DNA of 64,000 nucleotides from Phalacrocorax aristotelis (GCF_949628215.1 NC_134279.1:62231766-62295765), one strand, 5' to 3'. Shown: positions 11,507-24,511, counted from the stretch's first letter. The notes: a model not told the origin generated them from the sequence alone. A program made the numbers and translations.

Positions 11507-14500
11507 TAAATGGTTTAACTTCAGCTGTTCTCTCTATCACTCATGTGGAGAAATAGACATTTCTCAAAGACAAGTCAGCCTACTTAAATTTTTTTCATTG
11601 GGTTGGATAGAAAGGTTATATTTAGATTTAATGAGCTAGATTGGTGCCGCCTTAGATAGATTAAATGAATCCAAACTTAAATGATTTTAGAAAAAAATGT
11701 AGCTGTGAAATTAATTTGATTAAAATTTTCACACACATTTAAATTGTATACTGAATATTAGAACAGCATTTAACTTCAATTTTCTGTAATACGTAATGTA
11801 AAAACAGGCTAAGATATACTGCTGTAGAGCAGAGTAACAACATCTGGATCTATTTGGACAGGTATTTCTGCATGGGGGTTTTTTGTGGATCTTTGTTCAG
11901 TGGAACTTTTTTTCCATTAACTGACGTAATATTTTGAAGTGAAAGGTAAATATTACTGTCTAATGAAACTGTCAGAAAGAAACATTTAAAAAGACAGAAG
12001 GTATTTATTGAACGGCTCTATTTTTATCAATATTTGTATTAAAGGTTAAATGTTTTGCTTTCTTGGCTGCACATACAAATGCTTGAGATGATGTTGTTGA
12101 ACACTTTTGCAGGCTCTTCACTTCTGCCTTCCTGTCCCTTCTTCTGTAAATAAATATTGTGCTCTGCACTGATTTTCTTAGTTAATGCAATTTAACGATG
12201 CAGAAAACTACTGATAATAGTTTGCTTTTATTACCTAGCTCTCACAGGCTTGTTAGTAGCAATAGTTGCAGGATGAGAATTGCGCAGTCAGGAGAATGGA
12301 ATATCAGGAAATGTGATAGATCTACAAAAAATTATTTTTATTCAGTTTTTTAAATTCATCTCTTTACAGAAAGTTATTAGAAGATTCCCAGACTATTAGG
12401 AACTTGATTCAACATTTGAAAGGTCTTCAATGCCCTGAGGAGCCATTAGGAAGTCAATAAAGGCATTCTATAGTAGAGTTTTTATGGTCTGCAGGTAGAC
12501 ATGGAACTGGGATTACTGTATTAAGTTCTTACAGGCTTACAGTCTGGAAAGAAGTTCTATTGTTCACCCAATTACTTAAGGTAAGTAGATTCTAAGAGAT
12601 GGAAATTTTGAAAGAAATAAAGTATTTTCCATCGGAACAATTTTTGAAAGAGACAAGAGATCCCAACTTTTAGATAGTTGTATGCGTTTATTTCCTGCAG
12701 AGATTACTTATCTTAAATAGAAATGCATATAGCTAGCTGATAGATGGAGGAACAATTCATTTTTTAATGTTCAGAGATAACACTATTTTCTGAAATTAGG
12801 TGCATCTGTTAATGAGAATGAAGTTCAAAATTTTCCATACATCCAAGTTTAATTTTTATTACTATTATTCTTATTAGTCTCTGGAAACCACCTTTATTAG
12901 TCTCTAAGAAGTAAGTTTTGAAACTTAGTGTTCTTTTGTTTTAGATATTAACTTTCTTTTTGATTGAAGTTCTTTGAGTAGTTCCTTCACCTTCTAAACT
13001 GCAGAATCTGAAAAATTTAAGCTTATACATAACTATATGCTTTAAGACAAACCTTCTGGTTTTGACTTCTAAATCTGCATTGTCAGTGTGCATTCTTTCA
13101 CATATTTCAATTGCAATTATATTAATTCTAAAGTAAGCAAAATAAAGTTTTGATTGTCTTTATGTTTTTATAAAACTAAATCTGGGTTGATGCAAATCTT
13201 GGTCAATATCCTACCAAGCTCTATTTACTCTTTGAGGGTCTAGACTTCATTAAGTTTAAATTATTGTTTAATTCATCATTAGTTATAGCAGGACAGTGAA
13301 AATTATTAGGATGTTCAATGTGCAAATCAATAGTTGTAATAAGGAGAATACAGTCTTATTGTTATTGCTATCCAAGCTCATGCTTGGTTGGAAAATCTAG
13401 ATGTTGGTGGATGCTTATTCATAAGAGAACACTTACAAATATGATTGTCCCCATCACAAACAAAGATTGCAATGCCTACTCTTTACTAAGTTTCATGTGA
13501 ATATAAGTAAGGCCTATGTATTGCCCAGGCACGATATACAGAATTATATAGAAACTCTAATAAAGATTATGAACCAGAACCATAAAGACTATAGCCACAA
13601 TAAGGATTCCCTTAAGTAACTATTTTTATTATCTGTAAGGACTTAGAAAGCCAAAGACAAGATAATATTGGGTGAAGAAAAATATACATGCATTTGACAC
13701 AGAAGAGTGCAATGACTGAAGTAGAGTTCTGAGACAGCCTTTCTTCAAAATAATAGTAATTGAAGGAATTAGTTATATTTTAAAGACATACCTCCTTATG
13801 TGAAACTTTTACTTCTTGGACAGTTTACAAAAAACACAGTAAAAACGTGCATTTATCTATTCATACATCTATCCAAACATTACTAATAAACTGTCTTATT
13901 TAGCAATGGAAAATGTCAAAGAATGGATGTAAACCAGATTAAGTCTATTGAAAGAAAGAGGAGTGGCAATGAGCATTTCACTAGCTATAAACACTACAAA
14001 TTCTTTTGTTACTGTTGAAACAGCAAACAAAATATAATTTGATTGCTAAATCACAGTTTAGGTCTATTTGTGTAACAAACAATGGTCTCTCAGAGAGTAT
14101 AGTAAAAAGTTTGTGATGAACATAGAACTACTGGGTTTGGTCTCTTTTCTCTGCATTGGATGACTTATTCCATCTGGAAATAAAAAAAAGACACCATGGA
14201 GCTGGTTCTGGGAGCCAAATACAAAAAGCAGTCAAGTGGCTGTGATTGTTATGGTATTATTCAAACCACGCCTACTCAGGATTATATTTTACTCATTTAC
14301 CCCTACTTGCAGCATTAAACAATCAAAAAACGCAGTCAGGCATCACAAAGTTTAAAACAATTCACAGCTTAGATGTTACAATTTCTTTTTGCTCTTGAAA
14401 TGGTTGTGCCTTTGGTTAAGCTTCCTTTGGAGCTATGAGGTTTAGACACTCAACAGCACATCAACAACAACAAAAGCATAAAGTCCTGAGGAAATATACA

Positions 14501-16025
14501 AGACGGTTTTGGATGTAATGTAGGCATTGAGCACTGTGAGAGTTGGTTGCTCAGCATCAGATTTTAGAATGACCAAAGCCAATGCACCAATAACTGCAGT
14601 TCTCAGATGTGGTCTGCAGAGACCTGGCAAGTTGCCTTGTGCCGGCTTCTGCTTCTTTTTCTCCCTAGAAAGAGAAAACCTGCACAAACAACTGAAGAAT
14701 AAGAAAAGAATCTGGCCAAAGATTCCAAATCTCTGAAGTAAGGAAACCTAAGGCTTCAGGAGTGCAGTTTGCATGTTAAACCCAAACAGCGTTAGATTTT
14801 ATAATATATTTTTATCTCAATATGTTTCTATAATATAATGACTCCCACCAGATTCTGGTATGATAAGTAATTAGATACCGCAGAAAGGACAGTTTAATTT
14901 ATCCGTCATTCCAAGTACTAATGAAAATGTTTCTATGTCATGCATACAAGTACATAATACAATCTAACTAAAATCCCCAGTTATGCCAATGGCTTGAGCA
15001 CATTCCTAATCTGCAAAAAAAACCCCACAAAAACCCCAAACAAACCACCAACTGGTCTTCTGCCAAAATAAATCATTCACAGAGGATATCACAAATGGTA
15101 AGATGATGAGAAAACGATCTCTGAGGAACAATTAGGTTTATTTAGATGAAAAAAGACTGGGAGGAACACAATGATAGCTTTGCAGTATATCCAATATCTT
15201 CATAAAGACAACAGTGAAAACTAGCTCTTCCCATCTGCTGTATTTGCTTCATTGAAGTAGTTTCAATTTGAGAGATGTTAATTCTCTCTTTTCAGAAGTC
15301 TGAATCTAGTGATTTCTGCAACATTACTGGACAGCCAAAACTGTTTGTTAATTAGAGGCCTAACATGTTTTTAACTCTTTCACTGTACCTATGTTATTAC
15401 TTAGCACAAGAAATGGTATAAAATGACCATGAGATAAAATAACACCAGTAAAAGGTTAGTGAACATGAGTGACAGTTAATCACCACAATATACCCCACTC
15501 AGCTTTAATCTTCCTCAGAGTAATGATGAAATATAAGAACTGCAAACAATTTGGAAATAAATCAATAGACCAGGCTCCTCTGAGACAGAAACAGTAGAAA
15601 ACTATGTTTGGAGAATGACAAATATGTTTGTTAGCTTATGTATAAATCAGTACTTGCAGCATATGTATATATATGCCTTACACATACCAAGATAACTTAG
15701 TATTAATAGTATCAGTCATTTTGTATTTGTGATGAAACAATGTAAAAATATTAAGAGGATTGCAGTAGACAACTTGTGTTCATCTCAGGGTTTCCATCAT
15801 TTTTCTTTTAAACACAGTCTCTCAGCTTAAGTTAGAGAATTGCAATTTTATTCCTAACAGACTGACTACTTAGTAGTACCTTTTGAAGTAAAATATAAAT
15901 TTAGACACAGGAAATTTTGCCTTCATTTATTTTTTCCCATAATATTAAATTCCATATTAGCATAATATGACCACTTTCTTTTTTCTTATTTTGATTCTCT
16001 GGCTCTCTCTTATTTTATTGGGTGA

Positions 16026-16065
16026 TTACAATTTTAAGTAAAATCTTCATATCTTAAAATTGTAA
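16026..16065. repeat. Perfect 13-bp inverted repeat with 14-nt spacer
   Basis: TTACAATTTTAAG (16026-16038) and CTTAAAATTGTAA (16053-16065) are exact reverse complements. The arms are AT-rich, so chance occurrence in this composition is more likely than for the hairpin at 8360. Confidence 0.85.
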
Positions 16066-19000
16066 CTCAAACATATTACTTTGAGATCTAAGTTTCTCTG
16101 TATTTTCTTATTTCCCAGCTGAGATCTAGGGAGGGGGGCTGAGGAACTCATATAATGAAGGGTTTTATCACTATGCTATTTTCTCATTAACATGGCCATT
16201 GGCACTTCTAGGTAAAAATAAATTTCATGGTAACTGTGCAATTACATCTAAATCCAGTTCTGCCTGATTCACAAGATTGCTTTCCTGGACCTCAGGTATC
16301 ATCCTGTGTGTACACTCTTCTACAACAATTTTTATTTGAGAGTCATCAACAGTTGCATATACACATTTTTCTTGTCATTACTATAAATGGAAGCTAAACT
16401 AAAACAATTTTATGCAATAGTTACTTGGCTGCTAGGCAATTGCTATCACAGCTATCACAAACTGAAGTCAGCTCAGACCAATAAAAAGTCAGTGGCCTTT
16501 TGCTGGTATTGGCAGAAATCATATTTCCTGCACTGCACGATGACAAAATAGGAAATTAAATAGAAGAAAGTTTTCACACTGCATTCCTTATTATCCCCAG
16601 CTTCTCATATTATTCAGATATCCTTATTATCTGCATAAATTGGGTGAAGACAGAGAAAAATATTGGATAAAATTTGGATTTGATAGTTTTGAATAACAAA
16701 AAGAAGATTGAAAATGAAAGAATATGATCAGGAAATGATCTCTTTTTTAAGAAAGCCACCCTACTAAAATAGTCTAATAAAATCTGAAATGACTGATTAA
16801 ACCTTTGCATCAGATTGATGCCACATTGTTTCTGGGAAGCAAGAATGGTCATAGTTTAAATTCTCTAAGATCTCCGTGTCTGTCCTTTAGCATTTTGTTT
16901 GCCTTCCAAGAGCCTTAATACCTCTCTTATTTATTTCTCTTACATTTTCTATTATTATTAATGAAACACAGTCTTATAAAATAAGCTTACGTTACTTTCA
17001 AAGTTTATGTTCAGTTTCTCGAAGACAAAATTTGGAAGAAAAAGAACAGAGATCAGAGAAGGGCAGTGTTATAGAAAATGTCAGCTTGAATTGAATAATA
17101 TGTGGGGTTTGTATATAAGGCAAAAAGTGGAGAATGAAGAAGCTGACATTGTTCCATATTCAGTTAACCTCTGGCTTAGCACTTCAGGTATATCTGTAGA
17201 GAATGTGTGTAAGCATAATACTGAAAGCATGTAATCTGAAAGTGGCTTTATTTCACTGTAGTAGCTTATTTTTAGGCAAAAGCACAGTTTGTCACTTTGT
17301 GCTGGGGAGTAAATGTAGTTTCCATGTATTTTGGCAAAACAATTTTTTTCTCTCTGAAACTCAGTCAATAGCTACTTTATATTAACTGATTTTTATGATG
17401 TCATATAATGAGTATGGCGATTCTCCTTTCACATGAATTACTTTGGAACTTGCACAAGTGACTTAGCTATATTTTTATATGAGCTGTGGTTTCATTAGCT
17501 ATCATTAAAAAAATTAAAATAACAGAATTTAACATATGAGGGCACATGACATCTACCAGTGGTGGCTTTAAGAACATAAACAAAATGTAACACTTTTATA
17601 GAAGGATAAACATTAATAACATTTCTTCCTTACCCCAAGACAAAGTAAACAGATTTTTGTTTATTGGCACATGTTCAGTGTCTGAGATAGCTAAGATATT
17701 AAGAAAAAGAGAAATGAAAGGGGAGAATTATTAAGTTTTAAAGCCACTTCATCAAATGCAGAATCAATGACTTTCCCAGTGACAGAATGGCACAGAAATG
17801 AAAATGGAGGAAAAAACATTTAAAGTAAATAAGAAAAATCACACATTTCTGTCAGACAAGTATATTGTATTTACAAATGCCCTCCAACACTTCTTTCCCC
17901 TAGCCTTCACCTGTCTCTGGGTGACTTTATCCTATGCCCCTTCATTCATAGATTGCCTATCCATGCCTTAATTTCTTCCTGGCAAGGGTGTTCGTATGTC
18001 CCTTCCAAATTCCCTTTCTTTTTTATAGAAGCAATATGTGAGAGAGAAGGGATAGAAGAGAATCATAATCACAGAATAAAAATCCTAAAGTCATACTATT
18101 GCATCACAATAAAACATCATAACAGCATAATGATATTACTGCTCTGCAAATAATACAATAATGTCAAGGCTGTGGTAAGGTATTAAGCCCAGAGAATAAC
18201 TAATAAAACAAGTTCTGAACCTATTTATTGAAGTAAGTGTATAGCCTAATCCATGAAATTAACGTAAATTAGATACTTTTGCTCCTAATCTGAATATGGG
18301 TATAAGATGTAATGTTGTTCTGATTCTTACCCTATTTTCACTGAAGATAATGGGAGGTTTTTTTGACCTGATTCCAGTAAGCTTTAGACAAGATTTTGTG
18401 TATAATGGAACAGAGGAAAACAGATACACTCTAATATTATTTAATGTTATTATTTCATTAACTCAGAGGGGTTTAGTTCTATTGACTTCTTCTGGTTTAG
18501 TAGGGAGAAATATTTCTTAAACCTTCAGAACATTTCAGAAAACAATTATATTTGTCTGTTCTATTAACTTTATTTCCCTATATTTTTTTGTGCTACATGA
18601 GTGGATAGTACAGACACAAGTATGACATACATGTGTAATTTTCTACATTTTATCCTCTTTAAATGTATAGCTACATCATAATCTGTTGTATAGTGCCACA
18701 ATGTTAAAATCATGCTAATTCTCTTCAGATAATTATTGAAGAGGATTATTTTGCTAAAGTTTATAAGGAAAGGAGTAAGCTAACAATGTAATGTTATATG
18801 TTTGTGGATTATTTAATTTTTGTATTTATATTTGACACCTGAATTTTCAATAATGTCCTTTTTGAGAAATGGGATAAAATCATTGCTTACCGAAACTGTC
18901 AGACTAATAGCACTAGAAGCACATATTATGTGGCAGCAGTGTCAGATCCTTGACTCTTCTGTTCTAAGGAACCTCACCTTTGTTAGAGATTGCCCAGTGA

Positions 19001-19946
19001 AGTGAGATAATTTTATCTTCATAACTGTTCCTGTTTGGTTTTTTTTTCATACTATTTTTTTTCCCCAGCCTGCTGACCATTGTTCTAAGTCATCTCTCTT
19101 GCAAAATAGTCATACTACACATTAGGAGGACAGTGCATCAAAACTGCCAGTTTAGGACATGTGATCATCCTATAAAATGATACAAAACACAGTACCTATT
19201 ATGCTGGAACTGAACTTCAGCTGATGACATGAATAATGACATATTCATAGCTCACAGTTTTGTCCAAAATGTTTAATATGCTGCTTATTAAAATAGACAC
19301 TTATTAGAACATTACACTAAGAATGTCATAATAAACATTGGCGCCATATTTAGGATTATAAAATTAGACTAACATAGAAAATATAGAATTATTTTCATAG
19401 TATTTTCCTAAAATGTGTCTGGTTTCTTATGCAAAAGTAGGTAGGCATAAACAACTTCAGAATTTTGAGTGATTTAGAAGGTAGTATGAGGAAAAGATTT
19501 AAAAATTTTCAATGCATTGAGGATTTATAATGTTTTTGCTTTACCCAACAGCTAGAGGGTTCTCTATATCTCAAGCCAAAGTTGTGCTAGCCTGCTGGCA
19601 CCAAAAACGCAAAACGTTTGAGGTGATTTTCTTAAACAAGGAGCTGAAGAAAGCACTGAAAAACACCTATGTTAGTATATGACATTGGCAAACTATACCA
19701 GAAAATCAAAACATTCCAGAAACATATGGAAAAAAAGAAAAGTAGCTGAAATAGAGGGACCAGATGAAGTAATAGGAACAGAGAGAGAAAAGAAATCTAA
19801 ACAAAGAGGTCAAATACAACATTATATCAATATACACTCAGACAAAAGCAAAACAAAATCTCTCACATACATACACACATATACAAACTGAATACCTATA
19901 ATTTAAGTGAAAAAAAAAAAAAAGTAAAATAAAAGAATTTCAGTAG

Positions 19947-19951
19947 AAGAG
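19947..19951 (+). repeat. Target-site duplication AAGAG, left copy
   Basis: Five bases immediately before the TG of the 5' LTR, repeated exactly after the 3' LTR at 22381-22385. This length fits the retroviral integrase groups that leave 5 bp. Confidence 0.85.
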
Positions 19952-20529
19952 TGTCCTGGTTTTGGCTGGGATAGAGTTAATTTTCTTCCTAGTAGCTGGT
20001 ATAATGCTGTGTTTTGGATTTAGCATGAGAATAATGTTGGTAGCACACTGATGTTTTAGTTGTTGCTAAGTAGTGCTTACACTAGTCAAGGACTATTTTA
20101 GCTCCCCATGTTCTGCCAGGTGCACAAGAAGATGGGAGGGGGCACAGTCAGGACAGCTGACCCCAACTGGCCAAAGGGATATACCATATCATATGGAGTT
20201 GTCCTCTGCATATAGAGCTGGGGAAAGAAGAAGGAAGGGGGGGACATTTGGAGTGATGGTGTTTGCCTCCACAAGTAACCTATACGCGTGATGGAGCCCT
20301 GCTTTCCTGGCGATGGCTGAACACCTGCCTGCCCATGGGAAGCAGTGAATGAATTCCTTGTTTTGTTTTGCTTCTGCGCGCAGCTTTTGCTTTACCTGTT
20401 AAACTGTCTTTGTCTCAACCCATGAGTTTTCTCACTTTTACTCTTCCAATTCTCCCCTCCATCCCACCAGGGGGGAGTGAGCAAGCAGCTCCGTTGTGCT
20501 TAGTTGCTGTCTGAGGTTAAACCATGACA
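19952..20529 (+). mobile_element. 5' LTR of compact provirus (subfamily A)
   Basis: Begins TGTCCTGGTTTTGGCTGGGA and ends GTTAAACCATGACA. It carries the subfamily-A middle block with ACGCGTGATGGAGCCCTGC. The poly(A) signal position reads GTTAAA here where other copies have ATTAAA. The CRE position in U3 has decayed (ATATGGAGTTGTC). Confidence 0.93.
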
Positions 20530-20537
20530 GTCCTTTT

Positions 20538-20555
20538 TGGCACCCAACATGGGGC
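20538..20555 (+). other. Primer-binding site, tRNA-Lys-like
   Basis: TGGCACCCAACATGGGG starts eight bases after the LTR end. Apart from two transitions it resembles the Lys-type site that also primes foamy viruses (TGGCGCCCAACGTGGGG). The same motif, with other mutations, follows the LTR at 25089. The tRNA assignment is from recognition and was not checked by alignment. Confidence 0.7.
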
Positions 20556-20892
20556 TCAGAGGGTTCAAGATAACGACAGCTTTGATTGGAATGCACTAAA
20601 TTGAATTTATAGCTGTTATTGCTGTTCAGCTATTAATGGGCAGGCTTCTGTACTTGCCATGGGGCTTGCTTGCCTGACTGTATATTAGAGTCTAGTGCTC
20701 ATTAGAGGCTGCTTTTTGCTTTCACTGCTTGCTGTACTGCTGTAGTGCTTATCATCTTACTGTGCTGTGCCTGTGAACATTTTGATAAAAGCCATGGCGA
20801 TGCACCTGGGCTGGCAGACGGCCAGGGCATCGCTGCTGTTTCTGTGCTGCTGTACTGGGCAGGCTGGAACTCCAGTGTGAACTTGAGTAGGA

Positions 20893-21333
20893 GGGACTGT
20901 GACCTGTGGATGAGTTCATGCAGGGGCAGGAGACCCCAGAGTGTCTGTGGCCATGAATATGCCCATGCCAGAGCAGGTATAACTTGAAGCATCTGTGGCT
21001 GTGGTTATGTCTGTGCCACAGCAGATAGATATAACTCTGAAGGGACTGTGGCCCAAGGATAAGTCCATGCTGTAGAAGGTACACCTCAGTGCATCAGTGG
21101 CTGCATATGAGGCCATGCTGGAGCAGGTTCACTCCTGAAAGGACTGTGGCTGTAAGTAGGGCCATGATGAAGCAGGTGCATCTCAAAGCAACCGTGGCTG
21201 TGGATAGGTCTATGCCACAGCAGGTGTACCCCTGGAGAGACAGTGGCTCCTAGATAAGCCTCCGCTTGGATCAGATACAACCCTAAGGGACTGCGGTTTG
21301 TGGATAAGTCCAAGACAGAGCAGGGTCAAGGGG
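20893..21333 (+). repeat. Nine-unit tandem array, 46-53 bp per unit
   Basis: Units start near 20893, 20939, 20989, 21042, 21089, 21140, 21187, 21237 and 21286. The shared core is CTGTGG...ATRNGTCCATGCC..AGCAGGT. Two unit types partly alternate: one opening GGGACTGTGGCC and one opening GCATCTGTGGCTG. That gives a higher-order period near 98 bp over the middle of the array. Antisense open frames across this stretch (for example 20752-21084 and 21086-21313) are a by-product of the periodicity. The array lies in the leader position between primer-binding site and 3' untranslated region. Confidence 0.85.
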
Positions 21334-21815
21334 AGAGGTTCATCACAATACTAAGTGCTACGGTCTGCTACAAAGGGACCAGGAGTGGAGAATGTAATGG
21401 AATTACATTTAAATTGTTGTAACCCATGAGATGAGAGGCACGTTATAGGAAATACTACAGCAGGAACCACCTGAAGCAAAGGAGGACAAGCCTTACAAGA
21501 AGCAGTGCAAGTGCAGCATGACCTGTCCTGAGCTGGTTTTGGTGCCCAGTAACTTCATGCAACACATGACCTCTTCTGTCCTGCGTGACCACCATAACAG
21601 ATGGAGCCCAAAGTCATAGATTAAATGAACCCAGTGGACATTCTGTAGACACTTGTGGATATTACAGCTGTTTCACAGGGGTGGTCCATAGACTAAGGAA
21701 ATGATATCTGTGTATTTTATCAAAGGATGGGAAGGATGGTAGTGGTTAATGAGGTTGTACTGGATAGGGTGGTAGCTAAGCATGATGTAAATGGTATGGA
21801 ATAAGTGGTGGAATC
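21334..21815 (+). other. 3' untranslated part of the compact provirus
   Basis: No reading frame. Two blocks match the locus at 53.1 kb: ACAGATGGAGCCCAAA near 21600 and CATAGACTAAGGAAATGATA at 21687-21706. This links both insertions to one family. The purine-rich GGAATAAGTGGTGGAA just before the 3' LTR is the likely remnant of the polypurine tract. Confidence 0.65.
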
Positions 21816-22380
21816 TGTCCTGGTTTTGGCTGGGATAGAGTTATTTTTCTTTATAGTAGCTGATATAATGCTGTGTTTTGGATTTAGCATGAGAATAATG
21901 TTGATTACACACTGATGTTTTAGTCATCGCTAAGGAGCATTTACACTAGTCAGGGACTTTTTTAGCTCCCCATGCTCTGCCGGGTGCACAAGAAGCTGGG
22001 AGGGGACACAGTCAGGACAGCTGACGCCAACTGGCCAAAGGGATATTCCATACCATATGACGTCGTCCTCTGCATATAGAGCTGGGAAAGAAGAAGGAAG
22101 GGGGGAGGTTCAGAGTGATGGTATTTGTCTTTCCAAGTAACTGTTACGCGTGATGGAGCCCTGCTTTCCTGGAGATGGCTGAACTCCTGCCTGCCCATGG
22201 GAAGTAGTGAAAGAATTCCTTGTACGCATGGCTTTTGCTTTACCTATTAAACTGCCTTTATCTTGACCCATGAGTTTTCTTGCTTTTACTCTTCCAGTTC
22301 TCTCCTCCATCCCACCGGGGCGGGGGAGTGGGCGAGCAGCTGTGCAAGGCTTAGTTGCCAGCTGGGGTTAAACCATGACA
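21816..22380 (+). mobile_element. 3' LTR of compact provirus (subfamily A)
   Basis: Begins TGTCCTGGTTTTGGCTGGGA and ends GGGTTAAACCATGACA. It keeps a near-perfect CRE (TGACGTCG, 22058-22065), a TATA-like CATATAGAG just downstream and an ATTAAA signal near 22245. Compared with the 5' LTR it lacks about 14 bp around the TTGTTTTGTTTTGC run. Confidence 0.93.
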
Positions 22381-22385
22381 AAGAG

Positions 22386-24511
22386 GTAGGTCATTTTTGA
22401 CTACCACTTGATTTGGGTGAGCTAAAATAACCCTGGAAGATTAGTCCTGAATTAAAGTTTAAAGAACGAATAAAGCACATAATAAAATGTAAAGGTGGTG
22501 GAGTCACTTTGCACATATAAGGCTGTATGGAATTTGAAAAATTTCTGAGTAAAAAAGACTATACAGTTTAATCCAATACATTTGCACACAAATTCAATAC
22601 CATTATGGATTGCTTGGTTAGGGAAAGGATATTGAGGGCAAAGTTTGTCATGGACATGGAGAGTAGAAGCAACTAAATTTAATAAGGAGTAATAACTGGT
22701 AACCAAAAAGCTTAGATGTATAGGGATGTAAAAACTTTCTTTTATGTTTTATGGGTGAGAAGTCTATGATGGATATAAACACTTATGCTTTGGTTCATGC
22801 CCCAGTCATCGAGTACTTGAAGTTAGGAATATATTTCTTCCATGGAATTTTTTTTTTAGGGGATCTAATAATAACAGATATCAGAAACAAAAAGGAAAGT
22901 TAGACAAAACTGATCTGACATATTATGGTGCCTTGTGTAATCTTTTGATAGAGGATATTGATGAAACTGAAAGCACTTTTTAATAAATTATTTATTGTAA
23001 AAATATTAGTCTTTCTTAAAAAAAATATATTTTCACTCTTCCAGTTTTCCCTGGAGGGATGTTGTAACACAGTAGTGGCAAGTTTGCTAAATAGTTTTAG
23101 TATCACATACATTCATATAATTATAAAACCAGGTCTGTGCAAGGATCAAGGTAATTAGTTCCTAGAATGTCTCTGATATGAGTCAAATATAGATATAGAA
23201 AAGTCTACTCAACTAACTCTTCCAGGTCACTGGTGCTATAACTAAACAGAAGAAGAAACCTCTAGAGTATAAATGGTATCTAAGCAATTGATTTTTTCTC
23301 CTCAGGAAACCGTCTTGCAATGCCCAGAAAGCTGTATTAAGGAGAAAAGCATAGTTGTCTAAGGGAGGAACATTTATTTGAAAGTGTCTTCACTGGGTTC
23401 CCCCCAAGCCCTTCCCTCTCTCATTTGTTAGTAAAACACACAGGACCTCAGAGTAGTTTAATCCATGTGGCTTGACCTCACCACCGGTTTTAAAATATTC
23501 TCATCTTTATAGTCAATCTACAGTAAGACTTATCTAACCTACATAATCTTCAGGGAAAAAAAATCAGAAAGATTACAAGCCTCAACCAAATATTTTGATC
23601 AGACAATGTATGTCCAGGGTGCATCATGGGTTTGTTATGATGTCAGACCTTTGTTCAATTAAAAAAAAATCATAGACACATAATATGCCAGAGGTTTTGT
23701 AATATTAGCCGTAATGAGTTTCTGTTGAGACAGCTATAGCTTTTTTCCTATCAAGCAATTTCCAGAGCGTAAGTTCTACTTAAATGAAAACTATAGCAAA
23801 CTTTCCTGGTTAATGAGATTCCATGTTAATCCCCCATGCTGCAAATCAATTATTTAAAGCCTTTCACAGCTAATGGATCATATAGTACTTTCTGATTAAT
23901 GCCAACAAGCTAGTTTTAATGCAGTGAAGCAATCAACAGTCTTAACCACTCTGTTTTAATAATACTTTTCTAAGGTTAGAGATGAAATACCACAAAATAT
24001 TTTTAAATAAAATACTTTTTCATGAGAAAAACACAGAACTCAAACTGCAGCAGAGAACATATAGTTGTGCTTACCAGTAATAGACAAAGAACCATTACAT
24101 ATTGATTGCAAATTCTGTATCTTCTATTAAATAGTCAAATATTAATGCTTAGCATTTTTTCAGGAGGGTCTTTTCCACTGCAGTATGCATTATATCAACT
24201 GTTTCTCACTAGACGCTGATGGAATAAAGTTACCAGTAATATAGTATAAGTATTAAGTGTTCTGTATATTCTACTAATACAACTTAATATAAGTTTGTAT
24301 GTTTCTTCTCAACTCATCTGTGGTGCACTGTGGTGGATATTCTGCAATGTCACTGAATGAGATTTTCTTGATGAGTGTATGTAAGAATGATATATTATTG
24401 AGAAAGGAAGCTTGTGATAATAGGGTAAAAAGACATCCTAGTAAATTACTAGTCTCCAGGCAGCAAAAACTTACATCATAAAAACTGATGTGCATTGAAA
24501 GATAAAAAATG
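22386..24511. other. Unique non-coding DNA
   Basis: About 2.1 kb of AT-rich sequence. No exon, RNA gene or repeat was recognised. Open frames (22452-22706, 22900-23112, 24274-24495) are short, overlap on both strands and have no recognisable domain. Confidence 0.5.

Larger units (their letters stand above)
5094..19946. other. Long unique AT-rich non-coding stretch
   Basis: Nearly 15 kb without a recognised exon, RNA gene or identifiable mobile element. The longest open frames are under 100 codons, scattered on both strands, with no shared domain or splice context I can support. Notable structure is limited to inverted repeats at 8360-8389, 11472-11506 and 16026-16065, and to A/T homopolymer tracts (for example near 6970, 7055, 8230, 15015 and 19910). 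Ancient decayed repeats below visual recognition may be present. Confidence 0.5.
19952..22380 (+). mobile_element. Compact pol-less family-1 provirus with both LTRs
   Basis: A complete insertion of 2429 bp: 5' LTR 19952-20529, internal region 20530-21815, 3' LTR 21816-22380. It is bounded by the identical 5-bp direct repeat AAGAG at 19947-19951 and 22381-22385. A tRNA-Lys-like primer-binding site follows the 5' LTR. The internal 1.29 kb has no gag, protease, reverse transcriptase, integrase or env that I can recognise. It holds a leader, a 9-unit tandem array and a 3' untranslated segment shared with the integrase-bearing locus at 52-53 kb. By eye the two LTRs differ at about 65 of about 560 aligned positions, so the insertion is old. 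I read it as a non-autonomous derivative mobilised in trans. Confidence 0.88.

Noticed and set aside
20702..21313. His/Ser-rich minus-strand frames up to 110 codons that look repetitive
   Set aside because: The apparent protein repeats only mirror the DNA tandem array of the compact provirus, whose sense strand is plus.
20893..21333. CRISPR-like repeat array
   Set aside because: The units are contiguous and degenerate along their whole length, with no identical repeats separated by unique spacers, and the context is an animal retroelement.
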